DNA of 64,000 nt from Nilaparvata lugens. Taxonomy: Eukaryota; Arthropoda; Insecta; Hemiptera; Delphacidae. The notes under the pieces were generated by a model that worked only from the letters and a program-made list of their open reading frames with translations, did no database searches and had not been told where the DNA came from. Shown here piece after piece: positions 10,701 to 19,057 of the stretch. The stretch lies in the NCBI RefSeq assembly GCF_014356525.2, contig NC_052514.1, forward strand, positions 2,203,763-2,267,762, read 5' to 3'. Within the stretch, counting starts at the first letter, position 1; each line of letters opens with the position of its first letter. The position numbers were made by a program, and so were the translations under genes.

Positions 10701-10903
10701 AAGATATTGTTCAATTTTAAAGATGACTACAATTCTAAAGATGAATTTTAATTCTAAAGATACCGTAAAAATACCTATTCGGATAAGAATTTTGAATGAA
10801 TCGAGTAATTCATTCGCTCTCTCAATCATCTATCCATTTCCTTTTTTGCAGGAGATTCGATGAAAATGATGATAGTTATATATTTAATAGACCGAGATCA
10901 TGA
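1943..10903 (+). CDS. Unrecognised protein, 3' part of a multi-exon gene (partial)
   Basis: Six exons with GT-AG borders join in one open frame: 1943-1994 or 3717-3768, then 4243-4425, 5409-5583, 8384-8564, 10408-10531 and 10852-10903 (TGA 10901-10903). Intron phases agree at every junction, which random sequence would not give. The visible product is about 255 residues and begins inside a codon, so at least one 5' exon is missing or lies outside the window. I recognise no domain. Visible traits are an acidic N-proximal stretch (VDGVYEEAINEQDF), an aromatic and basic middle (LDYLLPHWAERKFGKGGYRQ), a Lys-rich run (EEEKPKKKKSFWRLI) and an acidic C-terminus ending NRPRS. There is no membrane segment or signal peptide in the visible part. 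Introns hold MITEs of families B, C, E and K and a long TTC tract. Reality of the gene is well supported by phase; function is unknown. Confidence 0.72.
2191..2580. mobile_element. MITE C copy 1 (PIF/Harbinger-like)
   Basis: Starts TAA|GGGCCGGATTCCGAG and ends CCGAGCTCGGAAGCCGG with the same internal GTCGCAGTTTTTATAACAG phrases as the other copies. A 20-bp internal phrase is repeated three times. Confidence 0.65.
2786..3476 (+). repeat. Tandem array, period about 131 bp
   Basis: GGGCCAATGGCAGGCGTTCA recurs at about 2888, 3019, 3151, 3282 and 3413. Each unit is the right arm of palindromic element K (also found at 1570-1700). The array sits between the two copies of gene 1's duplicated exon. 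Confidence 0.85.
3477..3640 (+). repeat. Right end of element K, second copy
   Basis: Matches 1655-1812 (TGTAACAACCGGAACCGG, then CAATATCAACTTCTCAACTA). The match continues past the element end into the duplicated exon region. Confidence 0.6.
3717..3768 (+). CDS. Gene 1, duplicated exon, downstream copy
   Basis: 52 nt with acceptor TTTCAG and a strong donor GTATGT. Encodes DGHLKFGKTYWTNNHDS and joins in frame to 4243 (AG+T = Ser). Same phase as the upstream copy at 1943, so only one of the two can be used in a productive transcript. Confidence 0.62.
3885..4159. mobile_element. MITE B copy 1 (7-bp target duplication)
   Basis: Palindromic element starting CATAGAGAAACAATAG and ending in its complement, flanked by GTTCAAC at 3878-3884 and 4160-4166. 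Lies in the intron of gene 1. Confidence 0.85.
4243..4425 (+). CDS. Gene 1, coding exon
   Basis: 183 nt. The acceptor follows CAATTGCAG and the donor is GTGAGT. The frame reads SVFKPVDGVYEEAINEQDFH and continues, open throughout, to QNQA plus two bases. A TTC microsatellite begins about 20 bp after the donor. The competing long reading frame that starts in this exon and runs into the TTC tract is an artefact of the repeat. Confidence 0.68.
4447..5290 (+). repeat. TTC/CTT microsatellite, pure then degenerate pyrimidine tract
   Basis: Almost pure (TTC)n with interruptions to about 4735, then a degenerate pyrimidine-rich tract to about 5290. It lies in the gene 1 intron just after the donor at 4426. 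Gives open frames in several phases rich in Leu/Phe/Ser, none of which is a gene. Confidence 0.9.
5409..5583 (+). CDS. Gene 1, coding exon
   Basis: 175 nt, acceptor TTGTAG and donor GTGAGT. Completes an Arg codon from the previous exon, then reads CTIQDDDKRLYKLDYLLPHW and on to EIWSCIMLH, ending in phase 0. It is the exon most like a normal globular protein segment, with balanced composition and codon use. Confidence 0.7.
5765..6196. mobile_element. MITE C copy 2, split by MITE B copy 2
   Basis: Left piece has TCCGAGCTCGGGATTTAGC; right piece resumes TTTTAGACTTTAAACAGCTG and AAACGGGGCGTAGTCGCAG. The right end is truncated. Confidence 0.6.
5808..6131. mobile_element. MITE B copy 2, nested in MITE C
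   Basis: CATAGAG...CTCTATG termini flanked by the perfect 7-bp duplication GTTTTAG (5801-5807, 6132-6138). Inserted into MITE C, so it is younger than that copy. Confidence 0.85.
6520..6915. repeat. Repeat M, two diverged units
   Basis: Two related stretches carry CAGGCGTTTAGAGACG / CAGACGTTTTTGC and (A)ATCAGCTGATTATCAGCC. The same phrases recur as a short palindrome at 14165-14275. The rest of 6200-7100 shows nothing coding. Confidence 0.45.
7101..8343. mobile_element. MITE C copy 3 (TAA duplications), containing element E
   Basis: Starts GGGCCGGTTTCCGAGCTCGG and ends in its complement, flanked by TAA at 7098-7100 and 8344-8346. Expanded by nested element E (7381-8253). Confidence 0.85.
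7381..8253. mobile_element. Element E copy 1, nested in MITE C
   Basis: Ends CATATGAATAAA / TTTATTCATATG. Both subterminal regions hold repeated short palindromes of the type GAGCAAATGCTC and TGAGCAAAAG. The second copy at 47975-48862 is nearly collinear. Confidence 0.75.
8384..8564 (+). CDS. Gene 1, coding exon
   Basis: 181 nt, acceptor TACACAG and donor GTAAAT. Reads SGEKFERQVVEYIGTKSVRT and on to EEHYQRKIY plus one base. A PIF-like MITE (7101-8343) ends only 40 bp upstream of this exon, so the branch point and pyrimidine tract lie in the short space between the transposon end and the exon. Confidence 0.68.
8740..8880 (+). repeat. Non-LTR/SINE-like 3' tail
   Basis: AGGGAGAGGAATAGCACAAG followed by a complementary TTACCTTATTTTTCCGCTCC stretch and a GTATGAATGAATAAATAC tail. 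A relative lies at 31640-31790. Confidence 0.4.
9140..9576. mobile_element. MITE A copy 2
   Basis: TATAGTGAGGTCCACGTTAT start and inverted end ATAACGTGAACATCACTATA; slightly longer than the standard about 370 bp through an interior insertion near 9470. Confidence 0.85.
9636..9786. mobile_element. MITE D copy 1
   Basis: About 150-bp near-perfect palindrome: CCGGCTGCACAAAAGCCGG at the left, CGGTTAAAATTCAACCGGC then TGCAACC at the right. Confidence 0.7.
9842..10120. mobile_element. MITE B copy 3
   Basis: CATAGAGAAACGATAGCG and its inverted end, flanked by ACAATAT on both sides (9835-9841, 10121-10127). Confidence 0.85.
10144..10350. mobile_element. MITE F copy 1
   Basis: 207-bp palindromic element with 20-bp-plus termini GCTGCGTTTACACCAAAGTT and complement. 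Second copy at 15690-15879. Confidence 0.75.
10408..10531 (+). CDS. Gene 1, coding exon
   Basis: 124 nt, acceptor TGAACAG and donor GTGAGT. Reads AGTLKLDEIVEEEKPKKKKS then FWRLICNLFSSEEDMPEDQYK, ending with two bases of a Leu codon. The Glu-then-Lys stretch could be a nuclear or nucleic-acid contact region, but that is only composition. Confidence 0.66.
10535..10690. repeat. Fragment of a B-related palindromic MITE
   Basis: Starts GAGAAAAGATAGCTGATACA then GATATCCCATATGG and ends near GAGACTACCAGC; lacks the right half. Confidence 0.45.
10852..10903 (+). CDS. Gene 1, terminal coding exon
   Basis: The acceptor follows a pyrimidine tract (CCTTTTTTGCAG). Completes Leu, then RFDENDDSYIFNRPRS and TGA at 10901-10903. 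Poly(A) signals follow in the 3' UTR. Confidence 0.66.
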
Positions 10904-10928
10904 GGCATGAACATTGTTCTTCAAATCT

Positions 10929-11061
10929 AATAAATATGGTAAAGTTAATTTATCAGTTTAGCACATCATACACTTAATTTAAAATGCTTTCTCTAGGATT
11001 GGATTATCTCTTCATACTTTATAATTTGTCATTATTACCTGACTTTGAATAAACGAATAAA
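10929..11061 (+). promoter_or_regulatory. Poly(A) signals of gene 1
   Basis: AATAAA occurs at 10929-10934, 11048-11053 and 11056-11061, within 160 bp of the gene 1 stop. The downstream pair is followed by a G/T-rich stretch (TTTGTTG). Which one is used cannot be told from sequence. Confidence 0.45.
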
Positions 11062-11265
11062 CAGAAATATATTTGTTGAAATAAAATACGATGCAATGGT
11101 TTCTTGTTTTCATTTCGAATCCCAAATCAATTTCTGAATTTGAAGGTCATCTTTTCGAATAGATTCTTATATTCCTCAAACTCATGGAGAATCAAATGAT
11201 CGCAATGAGAGAGTTACAGTTAGGGATAGGTCTAAAGACGTTTGAGTATGACTCTTCAAGAATTA

Positions 11266-11419
11266 GACCCGGTTGCACAAAAGCCTGTTAAATTTTAGTC
11301 ATGATCAAATGGTACGAGAACCAATTAGAAAAAGCGTTTTCGAGGAGAAGGCTTCTCTAATTGGCTTTAGTGGCTTCTAATCATGATTCAAATTTAGCAG
11401 GCTTTTGTGCAACCGGGTC
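11266..11419. mobile_element. MITE D copy 2
   Basis: GACCCGGTTGCACAAAAGCC at the left is the inverted complement of the right end. Lies in the space between the two host genes. Confidence 0.7.
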
Positions 11420-11509
11420 TCAGAAATCCATTCAATTTCGTGCATCGTTCAATGTACTTATAAAGGAATTTATGTTCTGTTCTCATTTTTTCTCCACTGA
11501 CATCACATA

Positions 11510-11850
11510 ACATGGACCTCAATAATAAATATCGGGACACCGAGCTTCGCTCGTTGTTTTTATTTATTGATAAACACATAACACAATTCTCTTATATGAT
11601 CGTGTTTATATTTTACAGCTGGCTATACGTCAGCTCATGAATTTCGGGGATGCGATATTTTGATTTTCCACAGAATCACTCGCTCACTTTTTACTATCCA
11701 CAGACGAAGAGAGTCTCAGCTGATTCAGCCAAGGATGAATAAAATTATCCTATTAATGTCGTTCAGCGAGTTTTCCCAAGGATGAGACCTAGTGCAATCG
11801 ATTTTTTTTGTAAACTTTCAATTAGTCTCATCAGTGACATCCCTGAGTGC
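11510..11850. other. Non-coding stretch with a CGAGCTTCGCTCG hairpin
   Basis: No gene seen. A short perfect hairpin (CGAGCTTCGCTCG at about 11541) and AT-rich sequence precede MITE D copy 3; possibly an unidentified repeat. Confidence 0.3.
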
Positions 11851-12104
11851 CGGTTGCAGAAAAGCTGGTTGAATTTAAACCGTGATTAATTCCTCGAGAA
11901 CCAATCAGAGCAGCCGTCTTTTAAAAAAGTCTTCTACAATGACAATGTCATGTTTTACAATATTATTATAATAGAAAATTATTACATAGAACAGTATTAT
12001 GACAGGAAAAATAACTTCAGAAGCTTAAAAGCTGTGGTTCTCTGATTGGTTTTCGTGGAATTAACCACGGTTAAAATTTAACCGGCTTTTGTGCAACCGG
12101 GCCT
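11849..12104. mobile_element. MITE D copy 3, expanded
   Basis: Termini GCCGGTTGCAGAAAAGC / GCTTTTGTGCAACCGGGC. About 100 bp longer than the other copies because of AT-rich sequence between the arms. Confidence 0.6.
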
Positions 12105-12155
12105 AAGAGGATTGAGTAATAATTGACAACAAATAATTTAGAAAAATAGAAACCG

Positions 12156-12161
12156 TTTAAT
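12156..12161 (-). promoter_or_regulatory. Candidate poly(A) signal (ATTAAA) of the cuticular-type gene
   Basis: No AATAAA was seen on the minus strand within 100 bp of the stop; the common variant ATTAAA lies about 85 bp downstream of it. Confidence 0.35.
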
Positions 12162-12243
12162 GTGACAAATCATAAATACGGGTACCGGTAGGTTATATCA
12201 GACATCTCCAGTGTTTAACGGTTCAGGTATGACGGTTCGGGGT

Positions 12244-12411
12244 TCACAGATGCTCTCCCAGGGCGAATCCATGGTCGAAGAAGCCGTGTCCATGATGACC
12301 ATGATGCTCCTTGACTGCGTAGGGTACGGGGTAGGGCACAGCCACCTGTTTCTCAACGTGAACAGGGTAGGGTTTTGGTACATGAACTGGGTATGGACGG
12401 TCCACGGGTAC
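12244..12411 (-). CDS. Cuticular-type protein, terminal exon 3
   Basis: 168 nt, acceptor TTTTTTTAG. Begins VPVDRPYPVHVPKPYPVHVE, then changes to the His/Gly-rich tail and TGA at 12246-12244. The tail shares the FDHGF motif with exon 1. Confidence 0.82.
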   Translation of the reverse strand, partial: VPVDRPYPVHVPKPYPVHVEKQVAVPYPVPYAVKEHHGHHGHGFFDHGFALGEHL

Positions 12412-15400
12412 CTAAAAAAAATCACAACAAACATTAAATAATTTAACGAATTTAAACATAGAAAGTGAATATTATGGAATAATTATGAATGAAATGAATA
12501 ACATGAGTATCAACAACAGAAACATGATATTTATATTCAAGAAGAATAAAACATACAGTAATATGAAATATAATACAATTTATATTCAAGAGGTAGAGTA
12601 CCTGCGAGACATAAGGTGAGCGTGAGGTCCACGTTATAATGGAAGTGAAGAAAGATAGGATTACAGCGTTGCCGATTCTCTGCCTTGCCAGTGCCTTCTA
12701 TAGAGGGTAACTAATACCGGTATAATATCAAGTGTTCATTCTTGTTCGAACTAACCAATTATTATATTTTATTCGTCAAGAAGATATATTTCTCAATGAT
12801 TGGATAATAAATTATTTTAATTGAGATGAAATATTTTGTTAGTTTATTTTTTATTTTTACATTGTTCTAGAACGATCTGGAAACGTTGCGGAGATACAAA
12901 AGTATAGCGCTATCTGCTTTGTCGAATGATAGACAAGGATAGCAACACCAATGTTAATCAAATACTGCAATTATAACGTGGACTCCACTCTGATTAGCAG
13001 TACATGGACCATTCCAAGATTGAATGCAAGACTTAATTAAAGGGTGAATGTAAAGGTGCGTACAGATTTACGCGCCACGAACACGAGTAATTCACTTTTC
13101 TTCAACTTATTATATCTGTATTTGTACAGAAACGGTAGGATACAGATATAAAAAGCTTGACATCAGCTGATTAAAATTGAATTATTGCTCGTGTTCGCGG
13201 CGCGTGAATCTGTACGCACCTTAAGATTCATCCTACTAATGGAAATGCTATTCGCAAAAGTATTTTCACTGTGATACACTATTCTAGTGTATTCTCATTG
13301 TTAATTATAATCCATTAGATTAAAGACTTTACCGAATTCAACTGCAAACGTATCCAATCAATGATAATTTTTAGGAGCCAACCTGGCCTTGGGGTTATCG
13401 TGCTGCTTTGTGGAATGACTTTAGAATTATGATGTTGAAATGAGAATTCAATCAATCAATTTTATTCAGTTTCAGTTTTTGTTCTAATTAGATTTAGATG
13501 TTGGAATAATGACGTTGGAATTGATGTTTTGAATCAATTTGTTTCTTGCAATTATTAAGTACTGATAAACAGTACTACATTACTGTAGACAGCTTAATTA
13601 TTCAGGAACATCTTATTCTTAGTATTGTAAAATAAACTGCCATGTTCATAAGTAAACCATAGAGTAAAGATACTGTTTGAGAGATCATTTTGTATCGAGT
13701 AAAACCCTCTGCACACAGGGCCATTAAAGGTTTCCACTGGACGAGTCTAATTGTGGCGGCTACTAGAAATCCTGCTTGTGTGATATCGTTCTCTAGCTGC
13801 CACTAGGATTTAGAAAACGAACGATTTCTTACCTTGACGGGGTAGGGAACTGGTTTCTCGACAGGGTAAGGCACAGGTTTCTCGACCGGTACATGGACGG
13901 GGTAGGGACGGTCTACCGGAACCTTGACCGGGACGGGGACGTGCTTCTCCACGGGAACCGGGTAGGGTTTGTCCACGTAGACTGGGTAGGGTTTTGGTAC
14001 ATGAACCGGGTATGGACGATCGACGGGTACCTGAAAAAATCAAAAAGAAAAATTGATTATTTGGACAAAAAAACATTACAAGTGAGCTAAAACTCACATT
14101 GTGAACTAAGGACCATATTATGCATCATTTGAGGGTGATAAGGGATAAGTCATATGAAGCGCTTTTCAGGTGTTTCCAGACAAGGCAGGGCAGGAAGCTC
14201 TGTGATTGGCTGATTGGTTTGGCGTTCGGGAATCAGCTGATAATCAGCCAATCGGAGAGCTTCCTGCCTTGTCGACGCGTGTGTAAACAATCACCAGTTA
14301 CCGAATGATAGATAGGTCACATTTAATGTAACATATTTCATTCCTGGTTCAAACTTTCAGGTGATATCTCTCCGTTTGAGCGGATATGGTGCATAATATT
14401 ATCATGGTAGAGGAAACAGTCAATATTTTTCATGCATTATTCATCTCTGATATCATGGGCCTGGATAAATGGGTGGTGATATTGTAATCTAAAATATGAT
14501 ACGCATAATGAGATTATTTAATGAACTTATTGCGCATAAGTTAATTATTTCAGATGAGAGGCTTAAAGATTAATGAGTAGCTATGAATATCAGGATTATT
14601 CACAATGATCGACTAACTAGCTGAACTGAGTGTAATACAACACTCAGCTAACACTAGTTAAGTTGAGTGTTAGCTAGTATGTGATTAGTCCAGTCAGCGT
14701 TAATTTAACAAAATAATAGTACATTGAGGAGAAATTTCAATTAAGATAACAGATAAGGCGAGTTGAGTTTGTTAACAGCAATTCTACAGATGGAAATAAA
14801 TTGAAAGTTGCATGTGTTCAAATGTTGTCAATATTTGCAGTAGCAGAAGTCTTCGGGGTGATTCACAGCATTTAATTGGAATTTCGTATAATAATAATTA
14901 TTAACAGCAATCACTATTTTCGTGAAATCATGGATTATTATTTACTATTCTGTCCATGGTTATAAAGATGTTTATGGATAGTGATGTTTCACAAAAATCT
15001 CTACTCGTTCATTTGAGTTGATTATTTCAGTTAAGAGGCTTCAAGATTCATGAGTAGCTATAAAGCCACGATTCACAAGTAGAACATCAACTTAATACAT
15101 GGTTGAATACAGGATCGACAAGTGCAAAATGGAAATCAGATTTCCATCCAAAGTTGTCTTTGTGAATGAACAACTAATAGATTAAAATTGAAATCTGAAA
15201 ATTAGAAAATCAAAGTATCCTATTTCAACTTTTATTTCATTTATCACATCATGTTTCGACTTATAATGTAATTTTCAAGTGTGTGAGTGATACAAGTATA
15301 GATAATTGACCGAACGAAGTGAGGTCTAAGATTTAAGTCGACGGTGTGGCATTTCTCTTAATGTTTAAATGTTTATTTATTTATATGTTGCGCATTTACG

Positions 15401-16814
15401 GCGAAACGCGGTAATAGATTTTCATGGAATTTGACAGGTATGTTCCTTTTTAAATTGCGCGTCGACGTATATACAAGGTTTTTGGAAATTTTGCACTTCA
15501 AGGATAATATAAAAGGAAAAAGGAGCCTCCTTCATACGCCAATATTAGAGTAAAAATCAGACTATAGAATTATTCATCATAAATCAGCTGACAAGTCATT
15601 ACACAGATGTGTGGAAAGCCAGTCTATTACTGTATTTGTATAAGATCTATAGTTTCAATCAAAGACATTAAAGAGGTATGCATTTTTAAGCTGGGTTTAC
15701 ACCAAAGTTATTAACAAAATGGTTATAACTTAATCCTTATAGATTCTATTAGATTGAACGGAAGTTGACAAACACACATGTCATCTTCATCATGTGTATG
15801 ATAAGTTATTTTCAATCTAATATAATCTAGAAGGATTGAGTTACAAATATTTTTTCAATAAATTTGGTCCAATCGCAGCTTCAAGATGCGTGCCCATCAG
15901 TATCAATATTTTCACATTCGAATAAACTAATTTAATAGGTGATTAAACAAATGAACTAAATAATGCTGGAGAAATTATAATATTTTTGATTCTAAAAAAT
16001 CAATTTTCATCAGATAGAAAGATCATCACGGAACTGGATGAATTATAATTATCATATGAAATACGTATTCAAACGTGAACTGAGTTTGTTAACATTTAAG
16101 ACAGTTGACATCTGGTACTTGTGGATGAGAATACTGCTTGAGGTCTACTGTTCACAGAGCTACTAGTAACATTGAATAATTACTATCACTCACTCGCTTG
16201 GAAATGACATTACAAGTTGAAATATGATATGAGAGATAAAATAAAGTTGAAAAAAGATAATTAGATTTTCAATTTCTACATATATACGAGGAGTCCTCAC
16301 CAAGAAAGTGAATATTAATAGTGAAATATTAGAATAGTAATGTGATAAATACCTTGACGGGGTATGGAACCGGTTTCTCCACAGGGTACGGCGCTGGAAC
16401 GGGTACCTTCACTGGAACCGGTACATGCTTCTCCACATGAACCGGATATGGTTTGGGCACATGTACCGGGTATGGCCGATCCACAGGAACCGGGATTTTC
16501 TTCTCGATGTGTACCGGATATGGAACCGGGACCTCCTTAGTCAAAGTCACCGTTTTATGCACCTCGTGGTGGGGGAAATGATGACCAAAACCATGGTCAA
16601 ACCCTCCAAAGCTATGATGATCTAGTCCAAAACTGTCATATCCGAACCCGTGACCATAGTTTCCCAGGTCGTATAACTCCCGTTTACCCTGTTTTTTTGA
16701 GTCGTTGTCAACGTTGTTCAACTGGTTGCCCGTTAACTCGTTGTCCGTTTTTTTAACTGGTTCCTCACCTAGTGTGAACCCCGCACACAGTACTAGACTC
16801 ACTAACAACCTCAT
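12244..16814 (-). CDS. Secreted PYPV-repeat cuticular-type protein (275 aa)
   Basis: Three exons: 16814-16353, 14030-13833 and 12411-12244, all GT-AG and all phase 0, giving 275 residues and a TGA. The ATG at 16814 is chosen because it starts a signal peptide (MRLLVSLVLCAGFTLG, then EEPVKK); reading upstream begins at a TTG without such a signal. Order of segments: signal peptide; charged linker ending in the basic site KKQGKR; a His/Gly/Phe-rich region (YGHGFGYDSFGLDHHSFGG); about 165 residues of repeats of the type VPVDRPYPVHVPKPYPVHVE; a His/Gly C-terminus (EHHGHHGHGFFDHGFALGEHL). This matches low-complexity, proline-rich insect cuticular proteins, which are secreted into chitin matrix; no chitin-binding RR domain is present. 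The exact family assignment is inference. Introns hold several MITEs. Confidence 0.85.
12622..12990. mobile_element. MITE A copy 3, in cuticular-gene intron 2
   Basis: GTGAGGTCCACGTTATAATG and inverted ATTATAACGTGGACTCCAC; standard about 370-bp length. Confidence 0.8.
13053..13222. mobile_element. GTGCGTACAGAT MITE copy 1
   Basis: Inverted termini AAGGTGCGTACAGATTTACG and complement with inner arms around AATTCAC / ATCAGCTGATTAAAA. In intron 2 of the cuticular-type gene. Confidence 0.75.
13223..13832. other. Intron 2 remainder
   Basis: AT-rich intronic sequence. I see no gene, repeat copy or RNA in it. Confidence 0.5.
13833..14030 (-). CDS. Cuticular-type protein, exon 2
   Basis: 198 nt, exactly 66 codons, bounded by AG and GTAAGA. 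Begins VPVDRPYPVHVPKPYPVYVD and ends KPVPYPVK. It is a repeat-only exon whose ends fall at the same point of the repeat as those of exon 1 and exon 3. The longer reading frames in other phases here are shadows. Confidence 0.82.
14165..14275. repeat. Repeat M palindrome
   Basis: ACAAGGCAGGGCAGGAAGCT at the left pairs with AGCTTCCTGCCTTGTC at the right; centre GCGTTCGGGAATCAGCTGAT is shared with 6500-6915. Confidence 0.6.
14276..15309. other. Intron 1 sequence
   Basis: AT-rich, no gene seen. A phrase beginning GAGGCTT(A/C)AAGATT and ATGAGTAGCTAT occurs at about 14549 and 15037, suggesting a diverged local duplication of about 490 bp. Confidence 0.35.
15310..16172 (+). mobile_element. Element J copy 1 (with MITE F inside)
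   Basis: Begins CGAACGAAGTGAGGTCTAAG and ends GAGGTCTACTGTTCACAGAG. The same ends and interior occur inverted at 22412-22972. Longer here because of MITE F (15690-15879) and additional AT-rich sequence. Confidence 0.55.
15690..15879. mobile_element. MITE F copy 2
   Basis: GCTGGGTTTACACCAAAGTT and complementary right end, more diverged than copy 1. Confidence 0.65.
16353..16814 (-). CDS. Cuticular-type protein, exon 1
   Basis: Encodes 154 residues: signal peptide, linker, His/Gly region and the first PYPV repeats, ending PVPYPVK at a GTATTT donor. The start is supported by the signal peptide and a TATA box about 45 bp upstream. Confidence 0.85.
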
Positions 16815-16858
16815 TGTGGCACTGGGATGTTCTGATGATCCCAGAAACGTTTCCAATG

Positions 16859-16866
16859 TTTATATA
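16859..16866 (-). promoter_or_regulatory. TATA box of the cuticular-type gene
   Basis: Minus strand reads TATATAAA about 45 bp upstream of the ATG. Initiation about 30 bp downstream would give a very short 5' UTR of roughly 20 nt. Confidence 0.6.
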
Positions 16867-16884
16867 CCACTTCTACCACATCCT

Positions 16885-17030
16885 AACCTTCCCAGGTATC
16901 TCGAGATCTCCCCCTACCAGGAGGATATCTTTGGTAGGAGGATATTATTCTTGAAAGCACGTTACTAGTATGTATGTAATATTCTTCCCCTACCAAGAGG
17001 ATAATTCCATTCTTGAAAAGCACGTCATTG
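16885..17030 (-). promoter_or_regulatory. Duplicated promoter-proximal sequence
   Basis: Upstream of the TATA box two short motifs each occur twice: a CCCCTACCA(A/G)GAGGATA-like block and an ATTCTTGAAA(A)GCACGT block. Tandem pairs so close to a core promoter may bind regulators; this is inference only. Confidence 0.3.
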
Positions 17031-17198
17031 TTATGTGTGTAATGTTTCTTTCTCCATACGTTTCCCATCTACCAAACGCAAGAGAACTGTCGGAAACTGA
17101 GTATACTGTGAGATCACTATAATCTGTCAGTGTTTCTTATGGATAGAGCCTACTGGCTTCTTATACAACCAATACTGACATTCAGCCTCGTTTCCCAC

Positions 17199-17758
17199 TA
17201 TAGTGAGGTTCACGTTATAATGGCAGTGTTTGATTAGCAGTGGTATTGCTATCCTTGTCTATCATTCAACAAAGCGGAGAGCGCTGTCTCTTTCTCGCTT
17301 TGCTCTGTTGCTGGATCGGGTTGTAACAATGTAGAGTTAATAATTGATTAATGAAATATCGAATCTTGATTATGAGATCATTGAAAAATATGATTTATTG
17401 TTTGATAAAATGTGATTGATTATTTCAAACGAGAGAACCGTTAATATTACATCAATGAAGATGTATCAGTCACCCTCCATTCTCGCTTTGCTCTGTTGCC
17501 AGATCGTTTATTTTGCAATGTGGAATTGATAATAAATCAATAAAAAATCTAATCTTGATGATAAAATCATTGAAGAGTAATAAAATTTCTTGCTTGATTG
17601 AATATAATATTGATAATTTTAAACGAGAATGAACAGTTGATATTACATCAATAAACCTGTATCAGCTACCGTCTATAGAAGGCATTGACAAGACAGAGGA
17701 TCGGCAACGTTGTTCTCTTATCCTCCTCCACTGCCATTATAACGTGGACATCACTATA
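17199..17758. mobile_element. MITE A copy 4 with internal duplication
   Basis: Complete termini on both sides but about 560 bp long. The segment beginning CTCGCTTTGCTCTGTTGC occurs at about 17293 and again at about 17480, so roughly 187 bp of interior is tandemly doubled. Confidence 0.8.
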
Positions 17759-17874
17759 GTGACCACTGCTTCGATTCATTCAAAACGTTCAGGATTGGTT
17801 GAATAAGAAGGTTGATGTTATTAATTAGGAAAATACTGTCTGTTCCTCAGTGGACCTCATTACATTTGTGATAG

Positions 17875-17912
17875 AAGAAGAAGAATAAGAAGAAGAAGAA
17901 GAAGAAGAAGAA

Positions 17913-17943
<31 letters not shown>

Positions 17944-18003
17944 AAGAGAAGAAGAAGAAGAAGAAGAAGAAGAAGAGAAGAAGAAGGAGAAGAAGAAAAA
18001 GAA
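17875..18003 (+). repeat. GAA microsatellite
   Basis: Nearly pure (GAA)n with AATAAG interruptions, between two family A MITEs. Confidence 0.9.
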
Positions 18004-18029
18004 GTCAAACATTCACATCCTCGTTCTAG

Positions 18030-18226
18030 TGACAGTGGATAAAGATATAAGAATCTTGTTGGCGATTCTCTGCCTCATGAGTTATATTTCTACATTATAA
18101 AAAAACAGATTTGGCATCGTTGTGGAGCTAGAAAAGGATAGTGCTACCTGCTTTTTCGAATGATAGACAAGGATAGCAACACCAATGTTAATCAAATACT
18201 GTCATTATAACGTGTACCTCAATATA
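18030..18226. mobile_element. MITE A short subtype, copy 5
   Basis: Left terminus degraded, right terminus ATTATAACGTGTACCTCAAT. Shares the interior deletion junction (CTCTGCC then TTTCTACATT) with 32690-32906 and 46555-46772. Confidence 0.65.
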
Positions 18227-18726
18227 GCAATGCGATGTTTGGAAAGGAACAGTGGATATTGAGGGGATATTGTGTAATGTTATTTGGGTTCCCAAACACT
18301 ATACCTACTGTAGACCTATAAATAGTGGGTGAAGACTTCACGTTAAATTGTCAGAATACGTTGAATTACAGGCATTGATGATACTAATCAGGGAAATACT
18401 GTCAGTTACTGAGAAGATTACACTTGTGACAGTATTTCTTAAACGGGAAGTGTTGATGTAATTTCATTATAAATTCTGACAGTTCCAAGTGAACTGTAGT
18501 GTGAGTGATCGCTCATCCTTCACAACATAATAGGCTACTGTGGGAGACAATAACTGTGTGTTGTTGCTACTGTGTGTGTAGCAGCTACTGTTAGGCTACC
18601 GTACTTTGTGCAATGTATAGCACGCATGTCTTTTTTCACACACACACACATCATAGCCTATAAATGAGGTTGCGTCAGGTTAATACAGGCTTTACAGTGT
18701 CGTCCCAATTCTGAGGATGTGAATGT
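18227..18726. other. Spacer with dispersed CTGACAG units
   Basis: No gene seen. Contains two diverged copies of the inverted-repeat unit described at 49240-49500 (GTCAGAATACGTTGAATTAC; ATTCTGACAGTTCCAAGTGA) and a short (CA)n run near 18638. Confidence 0.4.
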
Positions 18727-19009
18727 TTGACTTGTTCTTTTTCAATTTCTTCTCCTTTTTCTTCTTCATCATCTTCATCTTCTTCATCTCCTTCCTCTTT
18801 TCCTGTGTTCTTTGTCTTCAATGTTTGTAATATGTTGATTTTTGAGAAGAAAACTTATTCTTTCATTCATCAATTCATTCATTTTTCTTCCTCTTCTTCT
18901 TCTTCTTCTTCTTCTTCTTCTTCTTCTTCTTCTTCATCTTCTTCTTCTCCTTCTTCTTCTTCCTCTTCTTCTTCTTCTTTTCTTCTTCTTGTTTTTCTTC
19001 TTCTCTTCT

Positions 19010-19057
<48 letters not shown>

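Noticed and set aside
12211..12441. Plus-strand reading frame over the last cuticular exon
   Set aside because: Antisense shadow of the real minus-strand exon; the same applies to 13893-14090 and 16425-16625.
16815..16856. N-terminal extension of the cuticular-type protein
   Set aside because: It begins at TTG and lies in the short 5' UTR downstream of the TATA box; the internal ATG starts a proper signal peptide.
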